Made by a program: the position numbers and the translations under genes. The notes below the pieces were generated by a model. The model had not been told where the DNA came from. It searched no databases and saw only the letters and a program-made list of their open reading frames with translations. A stretch of DNA of 48,433 nt from CAMLHP01 sp035712285 (lineage in GTDB: Bacteria > Gemmatimonadota > Gemmatimonadetes > Gemmatimonadales > GWC2-71-9). The DNA is taken from contig DASTBA010000122.1 in the NCBI GenBank assembly GCA_035712285.1, positions 1-48,433 of the forward strand. Reading direction: 5' to 3'. Shown one piece after another: positions 19,670 to 27,872 of the stretch; the first letter of the stretch is position 1; each line of letters starts with the position of its first letter.

Positions 19670-20090
19670 CGCTGGTGAGCTCCGCAAGCTCCCGCTGCCA
19701 GAAGGCGCGCTCCGGCAGGCCGGGATGGGGAATGGTGAGGCCGGGCTCCTGCACCGACCGTCCCGCGTACTGAACGATATCCAGGTCCAGCGTCCGCGAC
19801 GACCAGCGGGGCTCCGACTCGCGCATCCGGCCGGCGGCGCGCTCGATCGCCTGGCAGGCATCGAGCAGGGTCCTCGGATCGAGGGCCGTGCGCACGCGCA
19901 CCATCTGATTGAGATAGGGCGGCTGCGCCCGCTCACCCAGCGGCGCGGTCTCCTCGATGCGGCTGGCGCGCACCACGCGCGTGCCCGGCAGGGCGTCGAG
20001 CGCGTCGCGCGCGTAGGCGAGGTATCCGGCGCGGTCGCCCAGATTACTGCCCAGGGCGATGAACGCCTCCACCCCGTCCGCGCTAGGCAC
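19659..20090 (-). CDS. folK: HPPK: 2-amino-4-hydroxy-6-hydroxymethyldihydropteridine diphosphokinase
   Basis: This 143-residue HPPK catalyses pyrophosphoryl transfer from ATP to the pterin in folate synthesis. It shows ALGSNLGDRAGYLAYA at the start, a NQMV segment after PPYL, and the signature RWSSRTLDLDIV with two Mg-binding aspartates. HPHPxLxxRxF is represented by IPHPGLPERAF. The GTG start overlaps the stop of the upstream signalling gene by 8 nt (GTGCCTAG). It is a little shorter than the E. coli enzyme but has all key motifs. Confidence 0.95.
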   Translation of the reverse strand: MPSADGVEAFIALGSNLGDRAGYLAYARDALDALPGTRVVRASRIEETAPLGERAQPPYLNQMVRVRTALDPRTLLDACQAIERAAGRMRESEPRWSSRTLDLDIVQYAGRSVQEPGLTIPHPGLPERAFWQRELAELTSDDE

Positions 20091-22164
20091 CGACGGCGAA
20101 GTGCCGCGCGATCGTCTGGAGCTGCGTCGACATCTCCGAAAGGGCCCGGGTCGCGCGCTCGAGCTCGGCCTGCCCGACCGCCGCCTCGCCGGCGCGTGTC
20201 AGGAGCTGCCGGGTGTCGTCCCGGAGGCGCTGGGAGGAGCCCGCCACCCGCTGGATGCGCTCGCTCAGTGCTCCGAGCGATTCCGACTGGGTGGCGGCCA
20301 TCTCGGCGACCCGGCGCGCGTGCCGGCCGGCGTCACCGGTCGCGCCGACGATCTGCTCGAAGGCGTCCCCCGCCGCCGAGCTCACCTCCTCGACCCCGGC
20401 CACCACCGCTTCGCCGAGCTTCATCTGGTGCCCTACCGCCCCCACCTGCGACGTCACGTCCGAGGCGAGCGCCCCCGCCTGGCGGGCTGATGCCAGCGAC
20501 TGCGCGGCCAGCTGGCGGATCTCCTCCGCCACCACGGCGAAGCCCCGGCCTTCGCGCCCGGCGCGCGCCGCCTCGATCGCGGCGTTGAGCGCGATGAGAT
20601 TCGTGGCGTCGGCGATCTCGCGGATGGAGCCGATGAAGCCGGTGACACGCCGGCTCACGTCACCCAGCGTGGCCACCTGCCGGGAGCTTTCGCCGACGAA
20701 CTCCTTGAACTGCACCAGCCGCCGGAGCGCCTCCGACACCACCGCCCGGTTATGCGCGGCCGTCTCGGCGGCCCGGCCGCTGGCCACCGCCGCCTTGGAG
20801 CCTTCGGTCGCCATCTCGACGCTGACGCCGCTCAGGGTGTCGGTGGCATCGAGCCCGTCGCGCACGAAGGCATCCTGGGTGCCGACCGTTCCCTCGACCG
20901 CCCGCGACACCTCCGCCAGCGCGTCCGCGCTGTCCCGCAGCGAGTCGGTGGCGTGGCGGAGCGCCACCACCTGGGCGCCGATGAGGTCCACCAGCCCCAC
21001 CAGGGGCCGCCGCAGTTCCGCGATGTGGATGGCCGTCGAGACCTGGGCCGCGATGGTGCCGAGCGCCGCCAGATCCTTCGCGTGGTACATGTTGCGCTTG
21101 AAGTGATCCAGCTCCAGCGTGCCCAGCGCCTCGTCCCCGAACCGCAGCGGATGGATCACGATGCACTGCACGTCCGGATCCGGCCGCGCGATCCGGAGAT
21201 CGGTGGCGGCATTCCGGACCTGCACCACTTCCCCCGTCGCGATGCACCGGGCGCGGAGGGGCACCAGGTCCGGCGAGGGCACGCCGCGATGCCCCCGGCC
21301 GATGCTGCTCCGGTACATGAGCGTGGCCGCGTCCCCCTCGAGACGATAGATGCGGAAGTCCCCCCAGTCGAGCAGCCGGTACGCCAGCCGCTCGATCTGC
21401 TCCAGCGAAGCCTGGAGGGTCACGTTGCTGGCAATGGCCAGCTCCATCAGGTGGACCTTGTTGAGGTCCTCCGCGGCGATCGCCTCCTCCACGATCTTCT
21501 TGGTAAGGGCGCCCAGGACCCCCAGGAGGAGGAGCACGGCGATCCAGCCGACCGGGCGGAGCGCATGCACCGCACCGGCAATGACCACGAGCCCGATGAT
21601 CGAGACCAGGTAGGAGACGATTTCCCAGCGCAGGATGAGCAGCTGTTCCTGCACCTCGAGCTTGCTGCGCACCAGGAGCGTGAAGTAGAAGAGGGCGCGC
21701 CCGGTCAGGAAGTAGACCGCGACCAGCGTGAAGGCGGCCGGCAGGTATTCCACGTCCAGCCCGGGGTTGCCGGTAATGGACAGCACCAGGGCGTAGATCC
21801 CGAACGCGGCGGCGAAGGCGAGCACCTCGCGGCCGGCGTTCACGAGCGCGGACCGCAGCACCTTGCGGACCAGGAGGACATCGCTCACCAGCACCCCGAC
21901 CAGAATCGCGAACACCGTCGACGACGGCCCGACCAGCGTCGCACCGACCAGCGCCGCGAGCGGGGTCTGGGTCAGGTAGCTGTACTTGCTGAGGCGAATG
22001 GGGAACGCGCGGACCGCGACGACCGCGGCCGTGAGCAGCACCGTCTCCACCGGGTGGACGGCCCAGCGCGGGTCCAGGACCAGCGTGACGGCGGCGACCA
22101 GGAGGCCGCCCAGCTGCAGCACGAGTGCATACCAGCGAAGCAGCGACGAAACCCGGAGGGTCAT
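20083..22164 (-). CDS. Membrane GAF-domain methyl-accepting chemotaxis-like signalling protein
   Basis: This 693-residue protein has an N-terminal block of about six to seven transmembrane helices (about 8-220), with basic loops and almost no extracytoplasmic domain. A GAF domain follows at about 240-385 (it includes GTLELDHFKRNMYHAKDLAAL). A long MCP signalling coiled coil runs from about 400 to 690. The hairpin tip is canonical: REIADATNLIALNAAIEAAR, followed by AGREGRGFAVVAEEIRQLA. There is no HAMP domain. It should feed a CheA/CheW array or a similar kinase, but none is encoded nearby. The ATG overlaps the trpA stop (ATGA). An in-frame extension upstream lies inside trpA and is rejected. 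Confidence 0.88.
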   Translation of the reverse strand: MTLRVSSLLRWYALVLQLGGLLVAAVTLVLDPRWAVHPVETVLLTAAVVAVRAFPIRLSKYSYLTQTPLAALVGATLVGPSSTVFAILVGVLVSDVLLVRKVLRSALVNAGREVLAFAAAFGIYALVLSITGNPGLDVEYLPAAFTLVAVYFLTGRALFYFTLLVRSKLEVQEQLLILRWEIVSYLVSIIGLVVIAGAVHALRPVGWIAVLLLLGVLGALTKKIVEEAIAAEDLNKVHLMELAIASNVTLQASLEQIERLAYRLLDWGDFRIYRLEGDAATLMYRSSIGRGHRGVPSPDLVPLRARCIATGEVVQVRNAATDLRIARPDPDVQCIVIHPLRFGDEALGTLELDHFKRNMYHAKDLAALGTIAAQVSTAIHIAELRRPLVGLVDLIGAQVVALRHATDSLRDSADALAEVSRAVEGTVGTQDAFVRDGLDATDTLSGVSVEMATEGSKAAVASGRAAETAAHNRAVVSEALRRLVQFKEFVGESSRQVATLGDVSRRVTGFIGSIREIADATNLIALNAAIEAARAGREGRGFAVVAEEIRQLAAQSLASARQAGALASDVTSQVGAVGHQMKLGEAVVAGVEEVSSAAGDAFEQIVGATGDAGRHARRVAEMAATQSESLGALSERIQRVAGSSQRLRDDTRQLLTRAGEAAVGQAELERATRALSEMSTQLQTIARHFAVGA

Positions 22165-22970
22165 GGCCGCGGACCCTCCAGTGCTGCTCGCAGCGAGCCG
22201 AGCAGGCCGGCCATCCCCGTCACGCCCTCCCGCTCCAGCCGCGCGACGAGTGCGCTGCCCACCACGACGCCGTCGGCCAGTTCGCCCGCCGCCCGGGCCT
22301 GTTCCGGGGTGGAAATGCCGAACCCGGCCGCGACCGGCAGGGACGAGCACGCCTTCACGCGGTGCACCTGCTGCGCCAGATCGCGAGCGAGCTCGGGACG
22401 GACGCCGGTCACGCCGAGGCGCGTCACCAGATAGAGGAATCCGCTGGCGCCGGCGGCGATCTCGGCCAGGCGCCGGTCGGTGGTCGTCGGCGCCACGAGG
22501 CGGATCAGGTCGAGGCCACCGTCCGCCACCGCCTGTTCGACCGCCGGGTCTCCCCCGGCCGGCAGGTCGGTGAGCAGCAGCCCGCTCACGCCGGCAGCGG
22601 CGGCAGCGGCGAGCAGGCGCGGAACGCCGTAGGCCAGCACCGGATTCAGGTACGTGAACAGGACGACCGGATGCACGAGCCCGGCTTCCCCGATCAGGTC
22701 GAGGGTTCCCGCCAGCGACATGCCCCGGTGCAGTGCGACGTGGCTCGCGCGCTGGATGGTGGGCCCGTCGGCCAGCGGGTCGCTGAACGGCACACCCACC
22801 TCGAGGACATCTCCCCACCGGTCAGCCGCCTGGAGCGCGGCGAGACTCGTGTCCCGGTCGGGGAATCCGGCCGTGAGATACGGCACGAGCGCGGCACGCC
22901 CGCCGTCCCGCGCGGCACGGAATGCCGCCGCCAGCGGCTCAGACAAAGAAATCGCCGACGGTGATGCCAT
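22161..22970 (-). CDS. trpA: Tryptophan synthase alpha chain
   Basis: This 269-residue TIM barrel cleaves indole-3-glycerol phosphate to indole and G3P. Catalytic Glu57 and Asp68 are in LEVGVPFSDPLADGP, 11 residues apart as in Salmonella (49/60). The phosphate-binding loops GFGISTPEQ and GVVVGSALV are present. The ATG overlaps the end of the HD-GYP gene by 32 nt. A TTG at 22946 is a shorter alternative. It is unusual that trpA is separated from trpB by two signalling-type genes totalling about 3.1 kb. Confidence 0.96.
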   Translation of the reverse strand: MASPSAISLSEPLAAAFRAARDGGRAALVPYLTAGFPDRDTSLAALQAADRWGDVLEVGVPFSDPLADGPTIQRASHVALHRGMSLAGTLDLIGEAGLVHPVVLFTYLNPVLAYGVPRLLAAAAAAGVSGLLLTDLPAGGDPAVEQAVADGGLDLIRLVAPTTTDRRLAEIAAGASGFLYLVTRLGVTGVRPELARDLAQQVHRVKACSSLPVAAGFGISTPEQARAAGELADGVVVGSALVARLEREGVTGMAGLLGSLRAALEGPRP

Positions 22971-24390
22971 GACGGGCCGGGTTGGTGACTTTCACGATGG
23001 AGCGCTGGAAGCGGCCGGCGGCGTCCTGCTCGCCGAGATCCACCGGCTGCCCGGGCGGCGGCACCATGGCGCCGTCCACGTCAATGGCGATCCGCACCAC
23101 GGGCCGGTTGAGCAGGCGGGTGTCGGGGTTCGCGGCGCTGACCACCGCCACCTCGAGCGTGTCCAGGATGACGCAGGTACCCACCGGATAGATGCCGATC
23201 AGGTTGATGAACGCCTTGACCAGGATCGGGTCGTATCCGCGGCGCGGATTCTCCCACATTTCACGCAGCACCTGGTCGGGCTCGATCGGCACGGTCTGGT
23301 AGCTGCGCCGGGTGGTGGCCGCGTCAAAGCCGTCCGCCACCGCGACGATGCGGGAGAAGAGCCCCACCTCCCGCGGCCGCACCGTCTTCGGGTACCCGGT
23401 GAGGTCGGTCTTCATGTGATGCTCGTGCGCCACCAGGATGGACTGGTAGGGAATCTCCTCGTAGCCGCGCAGGCTGAACAGCGTGAGCGCGCCGAACCAG
23501 GGATGCGCCTGCATGATGCGCCATTCCCGTTCGTCGAGGCCGCTGGCCTTGTTCAGGATATCCACCGGAATCCGGGCCTTCCCGATGTCGTGCATCAGGG
23601 CGGTCATGCCGAGGTCATGCAGCTGGAGCCGGGAAAAGCCGAGCTTCTTGCCCAGGGCCACCGCGAAGATGCAGACGTTGACGCAGTGCTGGAAGGTGTA
23701 CTCGTCGTAGTCGCGGATCGTCGTGAGCCCCATCAGCGACGTCTCGTTGTTGAGCACCTGGTCCACGATGAGCTGCACCGCGCGCTTCATCTTCTTGACG
23801 CTCGTGGCACGGCCCATCCGCACGCTGGTCACGACCTCCTTGGCAACGGCCACGCCGTGCGAGTAGGTGCGCTTGGCGAGCTCCCGCTGGCGCTCCTGCT
23901 CGTCGACGGACTCGTCGGCGGGCGTGGCGCGCTCGACATCGAGCCCGTGGACCCCGCTCTTGAAGAGGCGATCGGCGAGCTCGTCGAACGGCTCGGCCAC
24001 CGGGCGCTCGCCGAGGCTGATCAGGATGCTGAGGAACGCCTGCCAGTCCCGCCGCGACACCTCCCGATGCACGTGCAGCGCACCGATGTCCGCCTGGCGC
24101 AGGGTCGCGAGGATGTTGCTGAAGGAGGCGTAATTGTCCAGTTCCAGGCGGAGGCGGGTGGCATTGACGAAGATGAAGTCGCCCTTGAGGCGGACCTCCA
24201 CCGCGGACTCCCGGTCCAGCAGCTGCGCCGCGGCATGATCCAGGTCATCCAGCGCCCGCTGGACGGTGGCATTCTCCACCGGATACAGCTTGAGACTCCG
24301 CAGCGCGGCATACAGCGTGAGCAGGAGGCCCCGCCCGCCCGCCCGCAGGGTGCCTTCCTGGGGTGCTCCGTCATGCGTGGGCTGGGTCAT
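22939..24390 (-). CDS. HD-GYP domain protein with novel N-terminal domain
   Basis: This 483-residue cytoplasmic protein has two parts. Residues about 20-155 form an alpha/beta domain (LLLTLYAALRSLKLYPVENA, later EVRLKGDFIFVNATRLRLEL) that is homologous to the start of the neighbouring HEAT protein. Residues about 165-430 are an HD-GYP domain, the class of c-di-GMP phosphodiesterases. Visible ligands are His235, His267-Asp268 with Lys271 (MHDIGK), His296, His324-His325, and a later Asp in AVADGFD. The GYP triad is present at 332-334, but the usual HHE(x)xDG reads HHMKTDL. Tyr rather than Glu precedes His235 by four, which would fit a binuclear site. A beta-rich tail (about 405-483) closes the protein. 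It overlaps the HEAT gene (ATGA) and trpA. Confidence 0.9.
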   Translation of the reverse strand: MTQPTHDGAPQEGTLRAGGRGLLLTLYAALRSLKLYPVENATVQRALDDLDHAAAQLLDRESAVEVRLKGDFIFVNATRLRLELDNYASFSNILATLRQADIGALHVHREVSRRDWQAFLSILISLGERPVAEPFDELADRLFKSGVHGLDVERATPADESVDEQERQRELAKRTYSHGVAVAKEVVTSVRMGRATSVKKMKRAVQLIVDQVLNNETSLMGLTTIRDYDEYTFQHCVNVCIFAVALGKKLGFSRLQLHDLGMTALMHDIGKARIPVDILNKASGLDEREWRIMQAHPWFGALTLFSLRGYEEIPYQSILVAHEHHMKTDLTGYPKTVRPREVGLFSRIVAVADGFDAATTRRSYQTVPIEPDQVLREMWENPRRGYDPILVKAFINLIGIYPVGTCVILDTLEVAVVSAANPDTRLLNRPVVRIAIDVDGAMVPPPGQPVDLGEQDAAGRFQRSIVKVTNPARHGITVGDFFV

Positions 24391-26060
24391 GCGCCGCCCT
24401 CCCGGAGGGCCTGACGCACGGCGTTCCGCACCACCAGTTCCTTGTCCTCCTGGGCCCCGGACAGCACTTCGCGCGCCTCGGCCGTGCCGATCCTGCCCAG
24501 CGCCAGCGCCGCGCAGGCCCGGACTTCCGGCGGCTCCTTCATCCGCAGCAGGCCCCGGCCACCCAGCATCGCCGCCAGCAGCTTGATGCCCGACGCGCCG
24601 GCGATCGCGCCGTAGGCCTCGAAGAACGCCTTCTTCTCCGACATGTCCCGGTCTTTCAGGTCCTTGCCCTGCACGACACCCTCCACGCGCCGGAGCGCGG
24701 ACCGGTAGCCGCGCCCGCCGACCGCCTTGACCGCAGCGACCCGCACCGCCCGGTCGGCGTCATCCAGGGCGCGGTCCAGGTGCGCCAGCGCACCCGGCGT
24801 CCCGATGGCGTCGAGCGCCTGCACCGCGGCGAGGCGCAGCGCCGGATCGGCGTGCGAGAGAAGATCGCCAAGCCCGGTGACCGAGCCCTGCAGCCGGAGG
24901 CGGCCGCACACGCCGACCAGCGCCGGCAGCGCCTCCGGCTCCGCCTCGTGGAGCAGCCGCAGCACCTCGGCCGAATTCTGCGACGCGAGACGGTCCACCG
25001 TCTCCTCCAGCATGCCGCGCACGGTACCCGACTGCAGGCGCGGCAGCATCCCGAGAATGGGGCCCAGGGCCTGCGCCCGCAGCTCCGCCAGCACGTCGCG
25101 CACGTCGGCGTCACCGGGCCGGGCGGCCGCCTCATCGAGTGACTGCACCAGCTGCCGCACGATGGCAGGCTCGCTCAGCCGTTCCTCGAATTCGCGGACC
25201 CGGCCGCGCTGCTCGGCAGTGAGATCCGCCGCACGCTCCTCCAGGCCGCGCAGCTCCCGCAGGACATTCGCCACCACGCGGAACTCGCCGCGATTGAGCA
25301 GGTTGGGAAACAGCGCGTCGAGGATGAGGAGGATTTCCTCCCGCACCGCCGGGGCCCGTTCCAGCTCATACAGGTCGAAGAGGATGGCCAGCGCACTGCT
25401 CCGGGCGTCCCGCGTGTACTCGCGGCGAACCGCGTCCACGACGTAGTTGATCTCCTGTTCGTCGAGGAAGTACAGCGTCCCGTCGAAGTCGTCCATGTCC
25501 ACCAGCGTGGCCGCCCTCGGCGCCTCCTCCTGCACCACCTGGTGCCGCTCCTCGGGCCGGACATCAGGCCGGCTCTCCGCGGACGCCTCCATCGGCGCCG
25601 CCTCCGAGAACGGCTCCGCGAAGATGAAGGTGATCCACTGGAATTCCTGCTCCCACAGCAGCGTCAGCAGGTCATCCGGTGCGTCAGTCGGCAGGAAGCG
25701 CGCCCGGTTGACCAGTTCCAGGAACTGGGTGATCTCTCCCTCTTCCACGCCCTTCTTGAACGTGAGGAGGCGCAGGCCGTCCTTGTACAGGGTCCAGGCA
25801 AAGCTCTCCGACTTGGTGAGCTGGCGATACACCACCTGCTCTTCCCAGATCAGGTCGGTTTCCGCCACCTGGAGCACGATCTCGTCCGTCGCGGCCCACA
25901 CCGGGGCGAAGGCGGCCTGCACGTTCTGCGCGGCGCGCTGATGGATGGGATTGTTCGGCAGGTACATCTGGAAGGCGCGGAGCGCCTTGACCAGGCTCGC
26001 CATGAGTTCGGCAATCTGGGATGGCGGGAGCACCGCCGAACCGGAATCGGCGAGCGTCAC
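24387..26060 (-). CDS. HEAT-repeat protein with N-terminal domain shared with the HD-GYP neighbour
   Basis: This 557-residue soluble protein starts at a GTG overlapping the trpB stop (GTGA). Residues about 15-160 (starting SLVKALRAFQMYLPNNPIHQ) align along their whole length with the N-terminal domain of the adjacent HD-GYP protein. A Glu/Pro-rich linker of about 40 residues follows. The rest, about 205-557, is alpha-helical, with HEAT-like repeats most obvious near the end (DPALRLAAVQALDAIGTPGA, DADRAVRVAAVKAVGGRG, PPEVRACAALALGRIGTAEA). It has no signal peptide, membrane segment or catalytic motif. It is probably a scaffold or adaptor. Its position between trpB and the HD-GYP gene, with coupled translation, suggests it works with the HD-GYP protein. 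I know of no named family for the full architecture. Confidence 0.82.
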   Translation of the reverse strand: MTLADSGSAVLPPSQIAELMASLVKALRAFQMYLPNNPIHQRAAQNVQAAFAPVWAATDEIVLQVAETDLIWEEQVVYRQLTKSESFAWTLYKDGLRLLTFKKGVEEGEITQFLELVNRARFLPTDAPDDLLTLLWEQEFQWITFIFAEPFSEAAPMEASAESRPDVRPEERHQVVQEEAPRAATLVDMDDFDGTLYFLDEQEINYVVDAVRREYTRDARSSALAILFDLYELERAPAVREEILLILDALFPNLLNRGEFRVVANVLRELRGLEERAADLTAEQRGRVREFEERLSEPAIVRQLVQSLDEAAARPGDADVRDVLAELRAQALGPILGMLPRLQSGTVRGMLEETVDRLASQNSAEVLRLLHEAEPEALPALVGVCGRLRLQGSVTGLGDLLSHADPALRLAAVQALDAIGTPGALAHLDRALDDADRAVRVAAVKAVGGRGYRSALRRVEGVVQGKDLKDRDMSEKKAFFEAYGAIAGASGIKLLAAMLGGRGLLRMKEPPEVRACAALALGRIGTAEAREVLSGAQEDKELVVRNAVRQALREGGA

Positions 26061-27250
26061 ACCGGGGCTCCGGTCAGTCCGGCGACGTGTGCCACGTCCT
26101 TGTCCCCCCGGCCGCTGAGGCAGACCAGCACGGTGTGACCAGCCGGCCACCGCTGGGCACGCACCCACGCGAGCGCATGCGCCGTCTCCAGCGCCGGAAT
26201 GATTCCCTCGAGCCGCGCGAGCTCGCCGAAGGCGTCGAGCGCCGCCCGGTCGGTCACGCTCTCGTAGCGCACGCGCCCGCTGTCCCGGAGCCAGCTGTGC
26301 TCCGGGCCGACCCCGGGATAATCGAGCCCGGCCGAGACCGAATGCGCCTCGATCACCTGCCCATCGGCGTCCTGCAGGAGATAGCTGTACGAACCGTGCA
26401 GCACCCCCGGACGGCCGGCGCCCAGTGTCACGGCGTGACGGCCGGTTTCGACTCCGGCCCCACCCGCCTCGACCCCCACCAGGGCGACATCGTCCTCCAG
26501 GAAGGCGGAGAAGATGCCCATCGCATTCGAGCCGCCGCCCACGCATGCCACGACCGTGCCCGGCAGCATGCCCAGGCGTTCAAGCACCTGCGCCCGTGCC
26601 TCGGTGCCGATCACCGACTGGAAGTCCCGCACCAGGCGCGGATAGGGATCAGGGCCGACCACCGAGCCGATGATGTAGTGGGTGGTCGGGACACTGGCGA
26701 CCCAGTCGCGCAGCGCTTCGTTGGTTGCATCCTTGAGCGTGGCGGACCCGGACTCGACCGGCACGACCGTCGCGCCGAGCAGCTGCATGCGGAAGACGTT
26801 CAGCGCCTGGCGCCGGACGTCCTCCGCACCCATGTACACCACGCACTCCAGCCCGAAGCGCGCCGCGACGGTGGCGGTGGCCACCCCGTGCTGTCCGGCG
26901 CCGGTTTCGGCGATGACCCGCCGCTTGCCCATGCGCCGCGCCAGCAGGACCTGCCCGATGGCATTGTTGATCTTGTGGGCCCCGGTGTGATTCAGATCCT
27001 CCCGCTTGAGCAGCACCTCGGCCCCGCACGCGTCCGAGAAGCGCGGGGCCGCGGTCAGCGCCGTGGGCCGCCCGCCGAATTCGCGCAGCAGCGCGTGATA
27101 TTCGGCCCAGAACGCGGCATCCACCCGCGCGGCATCGTACAGCGACGCCAGTTCCTCGAGCGCCGGCACCAGCGTCTCGGGCACATAGCGTCCGCCGTAC
27201 GGGCCGAAGCGGCCGCCGGTCGCGTGCTCACGCACGGGCATTGATGTCAA
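26057..27250 (-). CDS. trpB: Tryptophan synthase beta chain
   Basis: This PLP enzyme condenses indole and serine. The PLP lysine is Lys93 in LNHTGAHKINNA, and ETGAGQHGVATAT and CVGGGSNAMGIF (the phosphate loop) are present. The protein is 397 residues from the TTG at 27250, which has a perfect GGAGG 6 nt upstream. An ATG at 27241 (MPVREH) is 15 nt from that GGAGG and is the alternative. The start lies within the end of trpF. It is the TrpB1 type, with the usual partner contact regions. Confidence 0.97.
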   Translation of the reverse strand: MTSMPVREHATGGRFGPYGGRYVPETLVPALEELASLYDAARVDAAFWAEYHALLREFGGRPTALTAAPRFSDACGAEVLLKREDLNHTGAHKINNAIGQVLLARRMGKRRVIAETGAGQHGVATATVAARFGLECVVYMGAEDVRRQALNVFRMQLLGATVVPVESGSATLKDATNEALRDWVASVPTTHYIIGSVVGPDPYPRLVRDFQSVIGTEARAQVLERLGMLPGTVVACVGGGSNAMGIFSAFLEDDVALVGVEAGGAGVETGRHAVTLGAGRPGVLHGSYSYLLQDADGQVIEAHSVSAGLDYPGVGPEHSWLRDSGRVRYESVTDRAALDAFGELARLEGIIPALETAHALAWVRAQRWPAGHTVLVCLSGRGDKDVAHVAGLTGAPV

Positions 27251-27872
27251 TCAGAGCCTCCAGAAACCGGGCGACACGCGCCGGATCCTTGATACCGGGC
27301 GCGCGCTCGACGCCGGAACTTACATCCACGACCTCGGGTCGAACGAGGGCTGCCACGCGGGCCACCGTCTCCGGCGTGAGCCCGCCGGCCAGCACCATGG
27401 GGACGCCGGTGATGGCCGCCCGTGCCTCGCCCGCCCACTCCAGCGGCAGGGCGGCGCCACTGCCGCCGGCCCGGTCCGTCACCGACCGCTCGACCAGCAC
27501 CGCGTCGGCATGCCGCGTGAGCGCAGGAATCCGGTTCACCGCACCCGGCGCCGCGAGACGAGCAACCCGCCACACGATCAGGCCGGCACCGCGCAGGCGA
27601 GCCGCGCCATCGTCGGCGTAGTCGCCATGCAGCTGGACGCCGGCAATCCCGGTGCTGTCGCGCAACGCAAGCAGGTCGTCCACCGGCCGGTGCACCGCCA
27701 CCCCCAGGACGGGGACGCCGCCCGCGGCTGCCACGACAGCGCGGAGTTCGGACAGCGATGCCTGCCGGGGCCCCGAGTCCAGTACCACGCCAAGCCAGGC
27801 CGCGCCGAGGCGCGCGGCGAGCCGGGCATCCTCGGGACGCCTGAGTCCGCAGATCTTGGCCTCAACGGCCAC
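27228..27872 (-). CDS. trpF: Phosphoribosylanthranilate isomerase
   Basis: This 214-residue TIM barrel carries out the Amadori rearrangement in Trp synthesis. AKICGLRRPEDA places the catalytic Cys at residue 8. The general acid Asp is expected in HADAVLVERSV, and the phosphate site is seen as VLAGGLTPE and VDVSSGVERAPGIKD. The GTG start overlaps trpC by 11 nt, and the 3' end overlaps trpB by 23 nt. trpC and trpF are separate genes rather than a fusion. Confidence 0.95.
   Translation of the reverse strand: MAVEAKICGLRRPEDARLAARLGAAWLGVVLDSGPRQASLSELRAVVAAAGGVPVLGVAVHRPVDDLLALRDSTGIAGVQLHGDYADDGAARLRGAGLIVWRVARLAAPGAVNRIPALTRHADAVLVERSVTDRAGGSGAALPLEWAGEARAAITGVPMVLAGGLTPETVARVAALVRPEVVDVSSGVERAPGIKDPARVARFLEALIDINARA

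Noticed and set aside
18890..19936. Upstream in-frame extension of panB through folK
   Set aside because: The added residues are non-homologous shadow of folK. ATG 19669 gives the normal PanB length.
22165..22818. Upstream in-frame extension of the MCP-like gene across trpA
   Set aside because: The extra 218 residues are Arg/Ala-rich shadow of trpA. The ATG at 22164 overlaps the trpA stop and starts a proper membrane domain.
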